From: Cyprinodon diabolis
Lineage: Eukaryota; Chordata; Actinopteri; Cyprinodontiformes; Cyprinodontidae
Assembly (NCBI GenBank): GCA_030533445.1
Contig: CM060069.1
Location: 3,129,256 to 3,193,255, forward strand
Direction of reading: 5' to 3'
Length of the DNA: 64,000 nt
Part shown: positions 54,601-64,000 of the stretch, piece after piece
How positions within the stretch are numbered: position 1 is the stretch's first letter
Layout of the letters: every line of letters begins with the position of its first letter
Notes under the pieces: model-generated
Seen by the model: the letters and a program-made list of their open reading frames with translations, nothing else
Databases searched by the model: none
Told to the model about the DNA's origin: nothing
Position numbers and translations under genes: made by a program

Positions 54601-55249
54601 GGACAGCGGGGAACAAGCTCCTGTGTGCCACATCAACCTGGGAGAGCATGTCCTGGCTCCATGGGCAGACCGGCTGAGAGCACTTGCTGCAATGTGGATA
54701 GTCCCCTCCCACTAGGTAGTAGCGGCTATCCACATCAATCACCTCCCTGACCTTTCTGTAGATCCCAGAGCTGTTCTTTTTCCGGGAACATTCTGGGCAT
54801 TTTAAAGGAATCCCCCACATCCTCATTGGTGCCCAGATGAACAGCCTCTGCCGGTAGTACCACCCAGTCTCAGGAGGAGATGGTTTGGGCCTGAATGGGG
54901 GGTGAAACCAGCAGGCTTGGAATCTTTGTTTCAGCTGGCCTGTTCTTTCATAAAGGCATTTGGAAATCCACACCTGATCTGCTTCTTGTATCACTCTCCG
55001 AAATTGCTCAGGAAGAAAACCTTTCCAGTTGACTGCAGTTGATTTTGAGGTTGATGGAGCTGCAGTGTGGTGTGGCGTGTCAGAGCTACATGAAGGAGAG
55101 AGCAGAGATGGTGTTGTCTTTGATGGAATTGCTTTTTTGTTGGTTGTGCTTTCGTAGCACTTGGTTAGTGGCTTTGGTTGTGAGGGCATCATTAATGCTG
55201 CATAGTGAACCAGTTGGATGTGGTTTAAAAGACCAAAAGTACCCTGCAC
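51669..55249 (-). pseudogene. DUF6729-like multi-exon gene, broken
   Basis: Minus-strand exons, in transcript order: 55249-54290, 54174-53961, 53806-52513 (containing an LTR), 52335-52128 and 51943-about 51700. The protein has zinc-binding-like pairs (CPECSRKK, CSKCSQPVCPWSQDMLSQVD), GNSSSYLQSAIQEAHSEEWG, then GGIEDSAAWMSNIGNEFGQL, EVIYVDRDCC and DSFHFMRRFNWGLTTKHHPL, and later MYMLEGISRWNIGRAKEAV. I associate this order with the DUF6729 family of fish, probably transposase-derived; the biochemical role is unknown. A stop after RPHPLA (about 54365), a frame change near 54310 and the LTR inactivate it. Confidence 0.7.
52561..53268 (+). mobile_element. LTR of a gypsy B-related family inside an exon
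   Basis: It starts TGTTGGGATCTGGAG and ends CCGATCATGACA (708 bp). It splits the exon that encodes LDILRCARGS on one side and SSLESFHRHQCAFFQ on the other. A clean 5-bp target duplication is not visible (GATCA upstream, AATGATC downstream). Confidence 0.88.
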
Positions 55250-55839
55250 CTAAGCACCACAGGTTTCACACACCTCCTCTGTATGGTGGTCGGACAGGTG
55301 CTCTGAAAATTTATCTCCCTTCACATGCTGGTTGTATTTGTAGCACTGCACTTCCTGTCCCATCGCCTTTGTCGTTATACTTCAACAGTACACATAATTT
55401 CAGTTCTAGCAAAAGGTAAGGAAACATTTAGAGTTTCCACCATCATTTTTATTCCACTCCAGCAGTTGTTTGAAAGGTCTTAGACACAATTTCTTAGACT
55501 TAAAGCCAGGTGAAAGATACTTAACAGTAAAGAATGTGGATATCAGTTACCTTTTCACACCCATCATTAAATATAATGCTCTATTGTCTCAGTCTGTTGG
55601 TTGACTGCAACTTCAGTTCTCATTTGAAAAACAGTTTTTTAAAATTGAAGCAAAGATATTGGGCCCAATATGAATACTGGAACTGATCACAGATATGTTT
55701 TCTACCCACACAGAGGGTTGACATTACCATAAAAGCATGAGTCTTTACATGCTTTCTCTCTCCTAAAAGTAATGAGCAGCTTGCATTGACTGCTGTTGTC
55801 AGTGAGTCAACAAACACTGCCAATAGAGAAAGGAAATAG

Positions 55840-55921
55840 CGTTGCTGGTAGGATTCAAACCTACGCAGGGAGACCCCAATGGATTTCAAGTCCATCGCCT
55901 TGACCTCTCAGCCACAACAAC
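55840..55921 (-). tRNA. tRNA-Ser (anticodon TGA), copy 1
   Basis: The 82-nt minus-strand sequence folds as a class II tRNA: acceptor stem GTTGTTG/CAGCAAC (one G-T pair), A box TGGCTGAGAGG, anticodon arm ATGGA-CTTGAAA-TCCAT (anticodon TGA), long variable arm, and T arm GTAGG-TTTGAAT-CCTAC with B box GGTTTGAATCC. No run of four T follows within 25 bp, so efficient Pol III termination is uncertain. Confidence 0.8.
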
Positions 55922-56128
55922 CCCAAAAACAAAATCTTGAGGTTACATAGCGCAGGATACACTTCAAAACACGTCTAAAGGAGCAGTGTGAAAGATCAAT
56001 GTATTTGGATTTCTTCTTAAGTTGAGCAGACACTTTGCCAATGGAATAAGACCATTAACATTTAAAATAAGAAAAAATAACTGAAGTCTCTTTTTTCAAG
56101 TGCATAATATCTAATTATCTTATTTCGA

Positions 56129-58157
56129 AAGTAGTTGCTTGAGAAAGTAGTTGCCAAACAAGTTTGCGACCACTTACACCATAATGAACTTTTTGAAGAG
56201 TTTCAGTCTGGCTTTAGAGCTCATCATAGCACTGAAACAGCTCTGGTGAAAGTCACTAATGATTTTCTCATGGCCTCAGATAATGGACTTGTATCTGTGC
56301 TCGTCCTGTTGGATCTTAGTGCTGCATTTGATACAGTTGACCATAATATTCTTTTAGAAAGACTTGAATATTTTGTTGGAATTAAAGGAACAGCACTAGA
56401 CTGGTTTAAATCTTATCTATCTGATCGAATTCAGTTTGTTTATGTTAATGATAGATCTTCAACACGCTCAAAGGTTACCTGTTGATTACCACAGGGATCA
56501 GTGCTAGGACCAATTCTCTTTACTTTATACATGCTCCCAATTGGTAGAGTTATTAGACAGCATGGGATTAATTTCCACTGTTATGCTGATGATACCCAGC
56601 TATATCTGTCTATAAATCCAGATGAAGCTAACCCATTACATAGATTACAGGCATGTCTTGAAGACATAAAAACCTGGATGACTCTTAACTTTCTGCTTCT
56701 GAATGCAGACAAAACAGAAGTTATAGTCTTTGGACCAGAGTCTCTGAAAAAGAAGCTGATTAGCCAGTCACTTCATTTGGATGGGATTAAACTGATTTCA
56801 GATAATAAAGTAAAAAATCTTGGTGTTATTTTTGATCAGGACCTGTCATTTAAATCCCAGATCAAAGAGGTTTCTAGAATTTCCTTCTTTCATCTGAGGA
56901 ACATTGCAAAAATTAGAAATCTCCTGTCCAGGGGTGATGCTGAGAAACTAATCCATGCATTTGTTACTTCAAGGCTGGACTATTGTAATTCTTTACTATC
57001 AGGAAGTCCACAAACTGTAGTTAAAAGCCTTCAGCTGATCCAAAATGCTGCAGCCAGAGTTCTGATGAAAATTAAAAAGAGAGATCATATCTCTCCTATC
57101 CTGGCTTCTCTTCATTGGCTTCCTGTTAAATCAAGAATAGAATTTAAAATCCTCCTTCTCACATATAAAGCCTTAAATGGCCAAGCTCCATCTTATATCA
57201 GAGATCTGATTGTTCCTTATGTTCCTAACAGAGCACTTCGCTCTCAATCTGCAGGTTTACTAGTGGTTCCTAGAATTTCTAAAAGTAGAATGGGAGGCAG
57301 ATCTTTTAGTTATCAGGCTCCTCTCCTGTGGAACCAACTGCCAGTTTTAGTCCGTGAGGCAGACACTCTGTCTACTTTTAAGACTAGGCTTAAAACTTTC
57401 CTTTTTGATAAAGCTTATAGTTAGGGTGGCTCAGGTTATCCTGAGCTGTCTTTAAAGTTATGCTGCTATAGGCTTAGACTTTTGGAGGACATAGGGACCC
57501 CCATTTCATCATTCTGCTTCAATCTCTCTCTGTTCTCCTATTCTGCAGAATCTGTTTGTTCAATCTCTAACCTTCTGCTCTCTCTGCTTTTCCTCAGAGT
57601 AGCTTTGCCTCGTCTGTTCCTGTTTGGCTGTGACGTCATCCAGGAAAGAAACATCAGCTGTGCTGCTTCCATCAACACCCTTGTTTGTAGATGTTGGAGA
57701 TCGGCCTGTTTTCCAGTGTGGTCCTGTTTCTCTGGCCGTGGCTGGGTGGATATGCTCTCTTCATCCTCTGGCATGGGAGCTGCCTTGGAGCTCGTCTGCC
57801 TGGCTGTGTGTTTCCTGGACGGGGCCGCCTTTTACAGCTGCTTTTTGTATCTCTGCTTCTGTCTCCTTGAACCCCAGTCGGCCTCGGTGGATGGCCGCTC
57901 ACACTGAGCCTGGTTCTGCTGGAGGTTTCTTCCTGTTAAAAGGGAGTTTTTCCTCTCCACTGTCGCTACAAGCATGCTTAGTGTGAGGGATTGTATTTGA
58001 GTCAATGAGTCAATGCAATCAACTGGTTTTCCTTAGATAGAAAACTTTGTATCAATTTGACTGTATGATCTGGTTGAACTGTAAAGTGCCTTGAGATGAC
58101 ATGTGTTGTGAATTTGGCGCTATATAAATAAACTGAATTGAAATTGAATTGAATTTC
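56129..58157 (+). mobile_element. L2-type LINE, 5'-truncated, inserted in unit 1
   Basis: The reading frame starts in the RT (56135-56482), passes one TGA, and continues 56501-57424. RT motifs are [56 protein letters not shown] and [13 protein letters not shown] (catalytic YADD). The C-terminal domain has [15 protein letters not shown] and [20 protein letters not shown]. The 3' region ends with GGCGCTATATAAATAAACTG and TTGAA repeats. It interrupts repeat-unit sequence that is continuous at about 59790 (CTTATTTCAAGGGTAAGAAT). Confidence 0.93.
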
Positions 58158-58162
58158 AAGGG

Positions 58163-58493
58163 TAAGAATGCTGATTCCATTTGCAGATCATTTTATTTTC
58201 CGGCTTAAATTAAGGGTGAATACAGTTATTTTAAAACATTTTTACTCATTTGTAGAATGTTTTTGCAGTGCAGGAGCTCTTTCAAGCTGGGAACCGATTC
58301 ATTCACAACTCCTGACCCAACCAGGAATCTGAATCAGAAATACTTTAATAATCCCACAGAGAAATTACTTTCCTTACATATAGGACCAGTTTGATATAAC
58401 ACAATTGAATACAATATATATAATTAGCAGGTCCCCACCTTATCTATACATCAGTTTGGTGGTCCTTGGCCTGGAAAACGTTGAAGACCTCTG
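58163..58493. mobile_element. hAT-type miniature element, 3' part in unit 1
   Basis: This matches 59805-60135 and ends in the same CGTTGAAGACCTCTG terminus followed by CTTTAGAG. The element's 5' part in this unit is removed by a deletion and separated by the L2 insertion. Confidence 0.85.
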
Positions 58494-59157
58494 CTTTAGA
58501 GGATTACAAAGTTTTGTCAATACATTTCTGTAGTACAGTAAATGTTTGTGTAAGCCAGTATGATAGGAAGTATTTGGAGATCTTTATGACATCAGTATTC
58601 CTCTCGAATATCATTAGGAATTTTCTAGGATTTGATGGCATGCCAAGTTAAGCCAAAAGAGAAGTCTAAAGGCTGTCCCATCGCCTTTGTCGTTATACTT
58701 CAACAGTACACATAATTTCAGTGCTAGCCATAAGGTAAGGAAAGATTTAGAGTTTCCACCGTCATTTTTATTCCAACAAGCAGTTGTTTGAAAGGTCTTA
58801 GACACAATTTCTTAGACTTAAAGCCAGGTGAAAGATACTTAACAGTAACGAATGTGGATATCAGTTACCTTTTCACACCCATCATTAAATATAATGCTCT
58901 ATTGTCTCAGTCTGTTGGTTGACTGCAACTTCAGTTCTCATTTGAAAAACAGTTTTTTTAAATTGAAGCAAGGATATTGGGCCCAATATGAATACTGGAA
59001 CTGATCACAGATATGTTTTCTACCCACACAGGGGGTTGACATTACCATAAAAGCATGAGTCTTTACATGCTTTCTCTCTCCTAAAAGTGATGAGCAGCTT
59101 GCATTGACTGTTGTTGTCAGTGAGTCAGCAAACACTGCCAATAGAGAAAGGAACTAG

Positions 59158-59239
59158 CGTTGCTGGTAGGATTCGAACCTACGCAGGGAGACCCCAATGG
59201 ATTTCAAATCCATCGCCTAGACCTCTCGGCCACAACAAC
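59158..59239 (-). tRNA. tRNA-Ser (anticodon TGA), copy 2
   Basis: The 82-nt sequence has the same acceptor stem as copy 1, A box TGGCCGAGAGG, anticodon arm ATGGA-TTTGAAA-TCCAT (anticodon TGA) and the canonical T arm GTAGG-TTCGAAT-CCTAC with a consensus B box. It is the best preserved of the four by internal promoter match. D-arm sequence is GGTCTAGGC. Confidence 0.85.
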
Positions 59240-59395
59240 CCCAAAAACCAAAACTTGAGGTTACATAGCGCAGGATACACTTCAAAACACGTCTAAAGGA
59301 GCAGTGTAAAATATCCATATCATCAATGTAACCACTGAAAAAGAACATATTACTCTGTGAAATTCCAAGAAAAGCTAGGAAGGAAGTCTTTAGAG

Positions 59396-60135
59396 CGGAG
59401 GTCTTCAACAGGGGGTCCTCCACCCCTAGGGGATCCACAGAGGTTCTGCATGGGGGTCGCGAAAGTTTTGGTTGATTAGACTTTTTTTTTTTATTTCCCT
59501 CTGCAATTTTTTCCACTCATTGAAATCTTTTTAGATACACATTAACATGAATTCAACACACTGTAGTAGACAGATAAATGGAGGCAGAAGAAGTCTTTCA
59601 GTCATCTATGCACACATTCAGAGATACACACACTGCAAAAACTGTTAATCTAATTTAGTAATTATTTCTTAAAATAAGTGGATTTCTTCTTAAGTTGAGC
59701 AGACACTTTGCCAATGGAATAAGACCATTAACATTTAAAATAAGAAAAAATAACTGAAGTCTCTTATTTCAAGTGCATAATATCTAATTATCTTATTTCA
59801 AGGGTAAGAATGCAGATTCCATTTGCAGATCATTTTATTTTCCGGCTTAAATTAAGGGTGAATACAGTTATTTTAAAACATTTTTACTCATTTGTAGAAT
59901 GTTTTTGCAGTGCAGGAGCTCTTTCAAGCTGGGAACCGATTCATTCACAACACCTGACCCAAACAGGAATCTGAATCAGAAATACTTTAATAATCCCACG
60001 GAGAAATTACTTTCCTTACATATAGGACCAGTTTGATATAACACAATTGAATACAATATATATAATTAGCAGGTCCCCACTCCATCTATACATCAGTTTG
60101 GGGGTCCTTGGCCTGGAAAACGTTGAAGACCTCTG
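59396..60135. mobile_element. hAT-type miniature element, complete copy in unit 2
   Basis: Ends CGGAGGTCTTCAAC and GTTGAAGACCTCTG are imperfect inverted repeats. A perfect 8-bp duplication CTTTAGAG flanks it (59388-59395, 60136-60143). The corresponding place in unit 3 (about 61037) has a single CTTTAGAG and no insertion. Confidence 0.93.
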
Positions 60136-60800
60136 CTTTAGAGGATTACAAAGTTTTGTCAATTCACTTCTGTAGTACAGTAAATGTTTGTGTAAGCCAG
60201 TATGATAGGAAGTATTTGGAGATCTTTTTGACATCAGTATTCCTCTCAAATATCATTAGGAATTTTCTAGGATTTGATGGCATGCCAAGTTAAGCCAAAA
60301 GAGAAGTCTAAAGGCTGTCCCATCGCCTTTGTCGTTATACTTCAACAGTACACATAATTTCAGTGCTAGCCATAAGGTAAGGAAAGATTTAGAGTTTCCA
60401 CCGTCATTTTTATTCCAACAAGCAGTTGTTTGAAAGGTCTTAGACACAATTTCTTAGACTTAAAGCCAGGTGAAAGATACTTAACAGTAAAGAATGTGGA
60501 TATCAGTTACCTTTTCACACCCATCATTAAATATAATGCTCTATTGTCTCAGTCTGTTGGTTGACTGCAACTTCAGTTCTCATTTGAAAAACAGTTTTTT
60601 TTAAATTGAAGCAAGGATATTGGGCCCAATATGAATACTGGAAGTGATCGCAGAAATGTTTTCTACCCACACAGGGGGTTGACATTACCATAAAAGCATG
60701 AGTCTTTACATGCTTCCTTTTTCCTGAATGTCAGGAGCAGCTTTCAATGACTGCTGGAGTATGTGTGTAAAAAAACACAGCCATTAGAGAAGGGAGCTAG

Positions 60801-60882
60801 CGTTGCTGGTAGGACTCAAACCTATGCGGGGAGACCTCAATGGATTTCTAGTCCATCGCCTTAACCTCTCGGCCACAACAAC
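60801..60882 (-). tRNA. tRNA-Ser (anticodon AGA), copy 3
   Basis: The 82-nt sequence has A box TGGCCGAGAGG and anticodon arm ATGGA-CTAGAAA-TCCAT, giving anticodon AGA. Its T arm ATAGG-TTTGAGT-CCTAC has one mismatched pair. Flanks match the other units, so it differs from TGA copies mainly at the first anticodon base. Confidence 0.78.
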
Positions 60883-61311
60883 CAAAAAAACCAAACCTTG
60901 AGGTTACAAAGGCTAGGATAAACTTCAAAACACGTCTAAAGGAGCAGTGTAAAAGATCCATATCATCAATGTAACCACTGAAAAAGAACATATTACTCTG
61001 TGAAATTCCAAGAAAAGCTAGGAAGGAAGTCTTTAGAGGATTACAAAGTTTTTTCAATTCATTTCTGTAGTACAGTAAATGTTTGTGTAAGCCAGTATGA
61101 TAGGAAGTATTTGGAGATCTTTTTGACATCAGTATTCCCCTCAAATATCATTAGGAACTGATCGCAGAAATGTTTTCTACGCACACAGGGGGTTGACATT
61201 ACCATAAAAGCATGAGTCTTTACATGCTTTCTCTCTCCTAGAAGTGATGAGCAGCTTGCATTGACTGCTGTTGTCAGTGAGTCAAACACTGCCAATAGAG
61301 AAAGGAACTAG

Positions 61312-61394
61312 CGTTGCTGGTAGGATTCAAACCTACGCGGGGAGACCCCAATGAATTTCAAGTCCATCGCCTTGACCTCTCGGCCACAAAAAAC
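61312..61394 (-). tRNA. tRNA-Ser-like (anticodon TGA), copy 4, probably a pseudogene
   Basis: The body matches the other copies (A box TGGCCGAGAGG, anticodon loop CTTGAAA, T arm GTAGG-TTTGAAT-CCTAC). The 5' acceptor strand reads GTTTTTTG instead of GTTGTTG, with one extra base, which weakens the acceptor stem. The anticodon stem has a G-T pair. Confidence 0.65.
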
Positions 61395-61439
61395 CCAAAA
61401 ACCAAATCTTGCATTGACTGTTGTTGTCAGTGAGTCAAC

Positions 61440-61579
61440 AAACACTGCCAATCGGTCTCCGCCAAGTGACGTCAATTATTTACCTCGGGCGCGGTGCATC
61501 GTGGGAAAACCACCATATTAGGTGGAAAGTCGAGATAAGCCACACGCGGCTGTTCTTTCGGCACAATTATTTACCAGAA
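61440..61579 (+). promoter_or_regulatory. TATA-less promoter-like region with CRE
   Basis: A perfect CRE palindrome TGACGTCA is at 61467-61474, a short GC-rich stretch follows, and CGTGGGAAAA (61500-61509) matches the core of an RBPJ-type site. These lie 70-115 bp upstream of the ATG at 61580, in a window otherwise poor in CpG. Function is inferred from motifs. Confidence 0.5.
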
Positions 61580-64000
61580 ATGACACGATCGTGTTGTGTG
61601 AGAGGCTGCCAGTCCCGGTGTCGTGCCAAGGTAGTTATCCCTGCGAAAATTTGTATCCCCTCGTCGGGAGCGCGCACGGAGTAGGAAGAACAACCCGACT
61701 TAACTCCGCTTCAATTCCAACGTGCAGAACTTGAAATATGAAAGGTTTTACGTGTATGAAAGTTGAGCTTTACTGTTTTATTTTTTACTTCACATGTTAT
61801 AGCAGAATATCGCCAGTGATATTGATCTAAAACTAATAATAAAACACAAACGTTTGCTTGAAAGCAAACAGATCCTTGTTCTTTTCCACACGTTCCTTAA
61901 AAAAATCTCTCATTGTTTCACAGTGTCCAAATGTTCTCATCCCATTGAAAACTGTCAAGTCTGCTGTTTGGGGACAACTTCAAGTTGATTATCATAAAAC
62001 ATAATTTTCACTGATTGCAGAGACAAAAAAAAGCTAAACCAGCTCAGATGTGATCTGATTAGGTAGTTAAAGTGTACACATTTTGAATTATTCTTTTTAT
62101 ATTATAGTAAATACACCCATTCATTGAGTATACTTTAATAATGTTGTTATACATACATTCTTTTAGTTTTATTAAGAGCTTGATAAGTGCTTGACTTGCT
62201 ACCTTTTCTTTTTAAAATTCTCTTAAGGCATCAAAATCACACAAGTCAATGCCAGACACTGTCTGGACGGCACGACTGAAGAGTTTTGCTGCCACAGGAT
62301 CATGGCCTGCAGGGCAGGGAAACAGACCAGCACCCAGACAGAAGAAGTGGCATGAGCTGTATCAAAGGGTATGTTTCTATATATTTTATGTTTACTTCGC
62401 AGTTAATATGGCACCGATTGTAACTGCATGAACTGGCTTTTGACACATTCATAAAGATGGGATGGAATAAGTATGAAATTCAAGAATGATGTCACGACAT
62501 ACAGCAATTGATTTAATTAAATCTACCATTATGTTTAGATTGAGAAATGTCCAATGATGCAGCCTGGACAGCAATCCCTGTTTGGTGGTGTGAGGAGATG
62601 CTTGTGTGGATTCCACATCCAGAAGGTTGGGCAGCCATAATATTTATCTAGTATAGTTTAAATATCTCCAAAAGTGACCACTAATATATCTCCTGTTTTC
62701 TTGAATTGCCTTGAAACAGCAACCATCTCCTACAAGACCAGAGGTGTCAACTGCACGCGCATCTCAGGCTGCATTGACATTACAGACGTCCCCTGCCACA
62801 CATGGAACTATAGGCCACAAGCCATGACAATCAATGACCTTGTCCATTGTAGTAGTTTAGTTGTTAATGCTCATAAATATATTATATATATACATATTTT
62901 TTTTTGTAAATGGCTCGTCGTTATACATTTCTTTGATCATGGTTTTTCAGTTTACCAAGCCAAGATTCAGTGGTGCACATCTTGCAGCTGCAAAGCCAAA
63001 TTTAGCCATGGCCAGAAAAGTGACTCAGGTAAATCGCAATTAAAATTCTACTGCAGAAAAGTGGGTTGTTTATAAATGTTAATTAAGACTTTATTTTACA
63101 GAAACAAGTCATACAAGGTACAGCGATGCCTGGTTCTGCAGTCAGCCCGGCCATCTCAGTGAGTTATTACCTTTTCATCTAGATCTTCTGTAGTTCTACT
63201 CTTCATTCTGTGTGCCACAATTAAGTGTTCTTTTACAAATGTAAGTATCTGATAATGAAACTTTGCACAGGCTGCACAGGCTGTAGACCTCCAAACCGAG
63301 GCACCGGCCCTCATAACCGAGATACCAGTGGATGCTCCTGTATCTGTAAGTTATCTTGCAATGATATATTTTTTTTCTGATAGCATGATTATAAATAGTT
63401 TCTTTTCTTTCTTTTTTGCTGTAACTCCTCAGCTGCCCTGTTTGTGGTCAGAGGGCTTCCCACCTGAAGACCATAGGTGGATTGCAAAAGTGTTGTTTAG
63501 GATGGGGGCAAAGGACAAACTACAGCTCCAGGACAACCTGAAGCTGTGGTACTCCCCACCGCAGCCGAGTCCCATTTACCACCAGCCACCTTCAGCTGAC
63601 CGCTTCTTTGCCCATTCACTGCTTGTGTGGATGCCGTACAAGTTGTGGAAGGTCAAGGTGGTCTGCCCAAATCCTGCATGTGGTGGGCATCAGCTCACTG
63701 GGGCAGGGCTTCACAAAAGGGCACGGCGGGTGCTGGACATTGACCGCATTTACATCATGGTCACTGAGACACTGATTTGTACCAGGTGTAAAGCTTCACA
63801 CGTGTCCTGGAGCAAAGCTGTCCTCCAACAACTGGACTTGGCTCACAGGTCAGAATTCCGTGTCATCATGACTCAAAAGTGAGTATTGTGTGTTGTTTTC
63901 TTTTTCCATATACAAATGAAAGCTGTACATTATTGCTGATTTCTTTATCTGTAACCAAGGTATGCCTGTGACATTCGGGTGATTCGGTTTCTGCGGGAGA
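61580..64000 (+). CDS. DUF6729-like gene with THAP-like start, partial at window end
   Basis: Probable exons with GT-AG borders and matching phase: 61580-61630, 62228-62368, 62539-62625, one from 62720 (donor uncertain), 62951-63028, 63102-63158, 63271-63345, 63433-63878 and from 63960 on. Exon 1 (MTRSCCVRGCQSRCRAK) looks like the first Cys pair of a THAP zinc finger, the rest of which was not found. Ala/Pro/Thr-rich linker exons follow. The large exon has LPCLWSEGFPPEDHRWIAKV, LWYSPPQPSPIYHQPP, VVCPNPACGG and a second Cys pair before SHVSWSKAVLQQLDLAHRSE, as in the gene at 51669-55249. No disabling change is seen, except a possible stop if the 62720 exon runs past 62820. Confidence 0.7.

Larger units (their letters stand above)
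55349..61460. repeat. Tandem array of tRNA-Ser-containing units
   Basis: The block beginning CCCATCGCCTTTGTCGTTAT occurs at about 55360, 58677 and 60320, each followed by the same flank and a minus-strand tRNA-Ser-like gene; a fourth, shorter unit ends near 61460. Units 2 and 3 are offset by about 1643 bp, including a 740-bp hAT element. Unit 1 carries an L2 insertion and a deletion of about 370 bp. Confidence 0.92.

Noticed and set aside
57538..57902. Minus-strand frames over the L2 3' region
   Set aside because: Antisense to a known LINE tail; the same shadow recurs at 48669-49109 where the L2 piece is repeated.
55840..61394. tRNA-Ser-like copies as heads of a SINE family
   Set aside because: The copies share long flanks on both sides and lie in tandem units, and no SINE body or tail follows them.

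Overview
The window looks like a gene-poor, transposon-dense stretch of a teleost fish genome. The evidence is its mobile-element mix: L2-type LINEs with a TTGAA-repeat tail, chromodomain Ty3/gypsy elements, a Ty1/copia element, a Tc1 transposon, hAT miniature elements and a large endogenous retrovirus (ERV). Split genes with GT-AG introns, tRNA-Ser genes and multicopy fish gene families (HECT/G2E3-like, DUF6729-like) agree with this. The species cannot be named from sequence alone. All family names are from pattern recognition; no search was run.

Layout. 1-2110: AT-rich DNA and a decayed LINE on the minus strand. 2162-2730: an LTR relic related to gypsy A. 2732-8292: a broken Ty1/copia element carrying two solo LTRs of other families, each with a 5-bp target duplication. 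8293-10990: a decayed L2 LINE on the minus strand. 11140-40667: a nested block. The outer shell is Ty3/gypsy element A (11140-14058, resuming 39045-40667 with chromodomain and 3' LTR). A roughly 12-kb ERV (LTRs 14059-14987 and 38117-39044) sits inside gypsy A's integrase gene. Inside the ERV lie gypsy B copy 1 (17138-22196, plus strand, in gag, duplication CATGA), gypsy B copy 2 (24715-30340, minus strand, in the RT gene, duplication CTGTG) and a full Tc1 transposon with an open transposase gene (32270-33881, in the integrase gene, duplication TA).

The ERV has gag, protease, an extra region between protease and RT, RT, RNase H, integrase, env and two overlapping small ORFs between env and the 3' LTR. 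Stops, frameshifts and the insertions break gag and pol, and env stops before any membrane anchor. The region between protease and RT has two His-x-Thr strands 64 residues apart, like a 2H phosphoesterase. The 5' LTR is followed by a second copy of 226 bp of gypsy A instead of a primer-binding site.

40668-51450: exons of a HECT/G2E3-like gene, TTAA-flanked and hAT miniature elements, a solo LTR inside an L2 tail, the 3' end of another gypsy element, an L1-like relic, a possible kinase pseudogene, a half Tc1 copy fused to L2 sequence, and weakly repetitive DNA. 51454-55249: a (TA)n microsatellite and a minus-strand DUF6729-like gene broken by an LTR. 55349-61460: tandem units, each with a tRNA-Ser-like gene (anticodons TGA, TGA, AGA, TGA), interrupted by an L2 copy and a hAT element. 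61440-64000: promoter-like sequence and a second DUF6729-like gene on the plus strand with well-formed exons, running off the end.

Most coding sequence here belongs to selfish elements. Those most likely to be intact are the Tc1 transposase, the terminal DUF6729-like gene and some of the tRNA genes.
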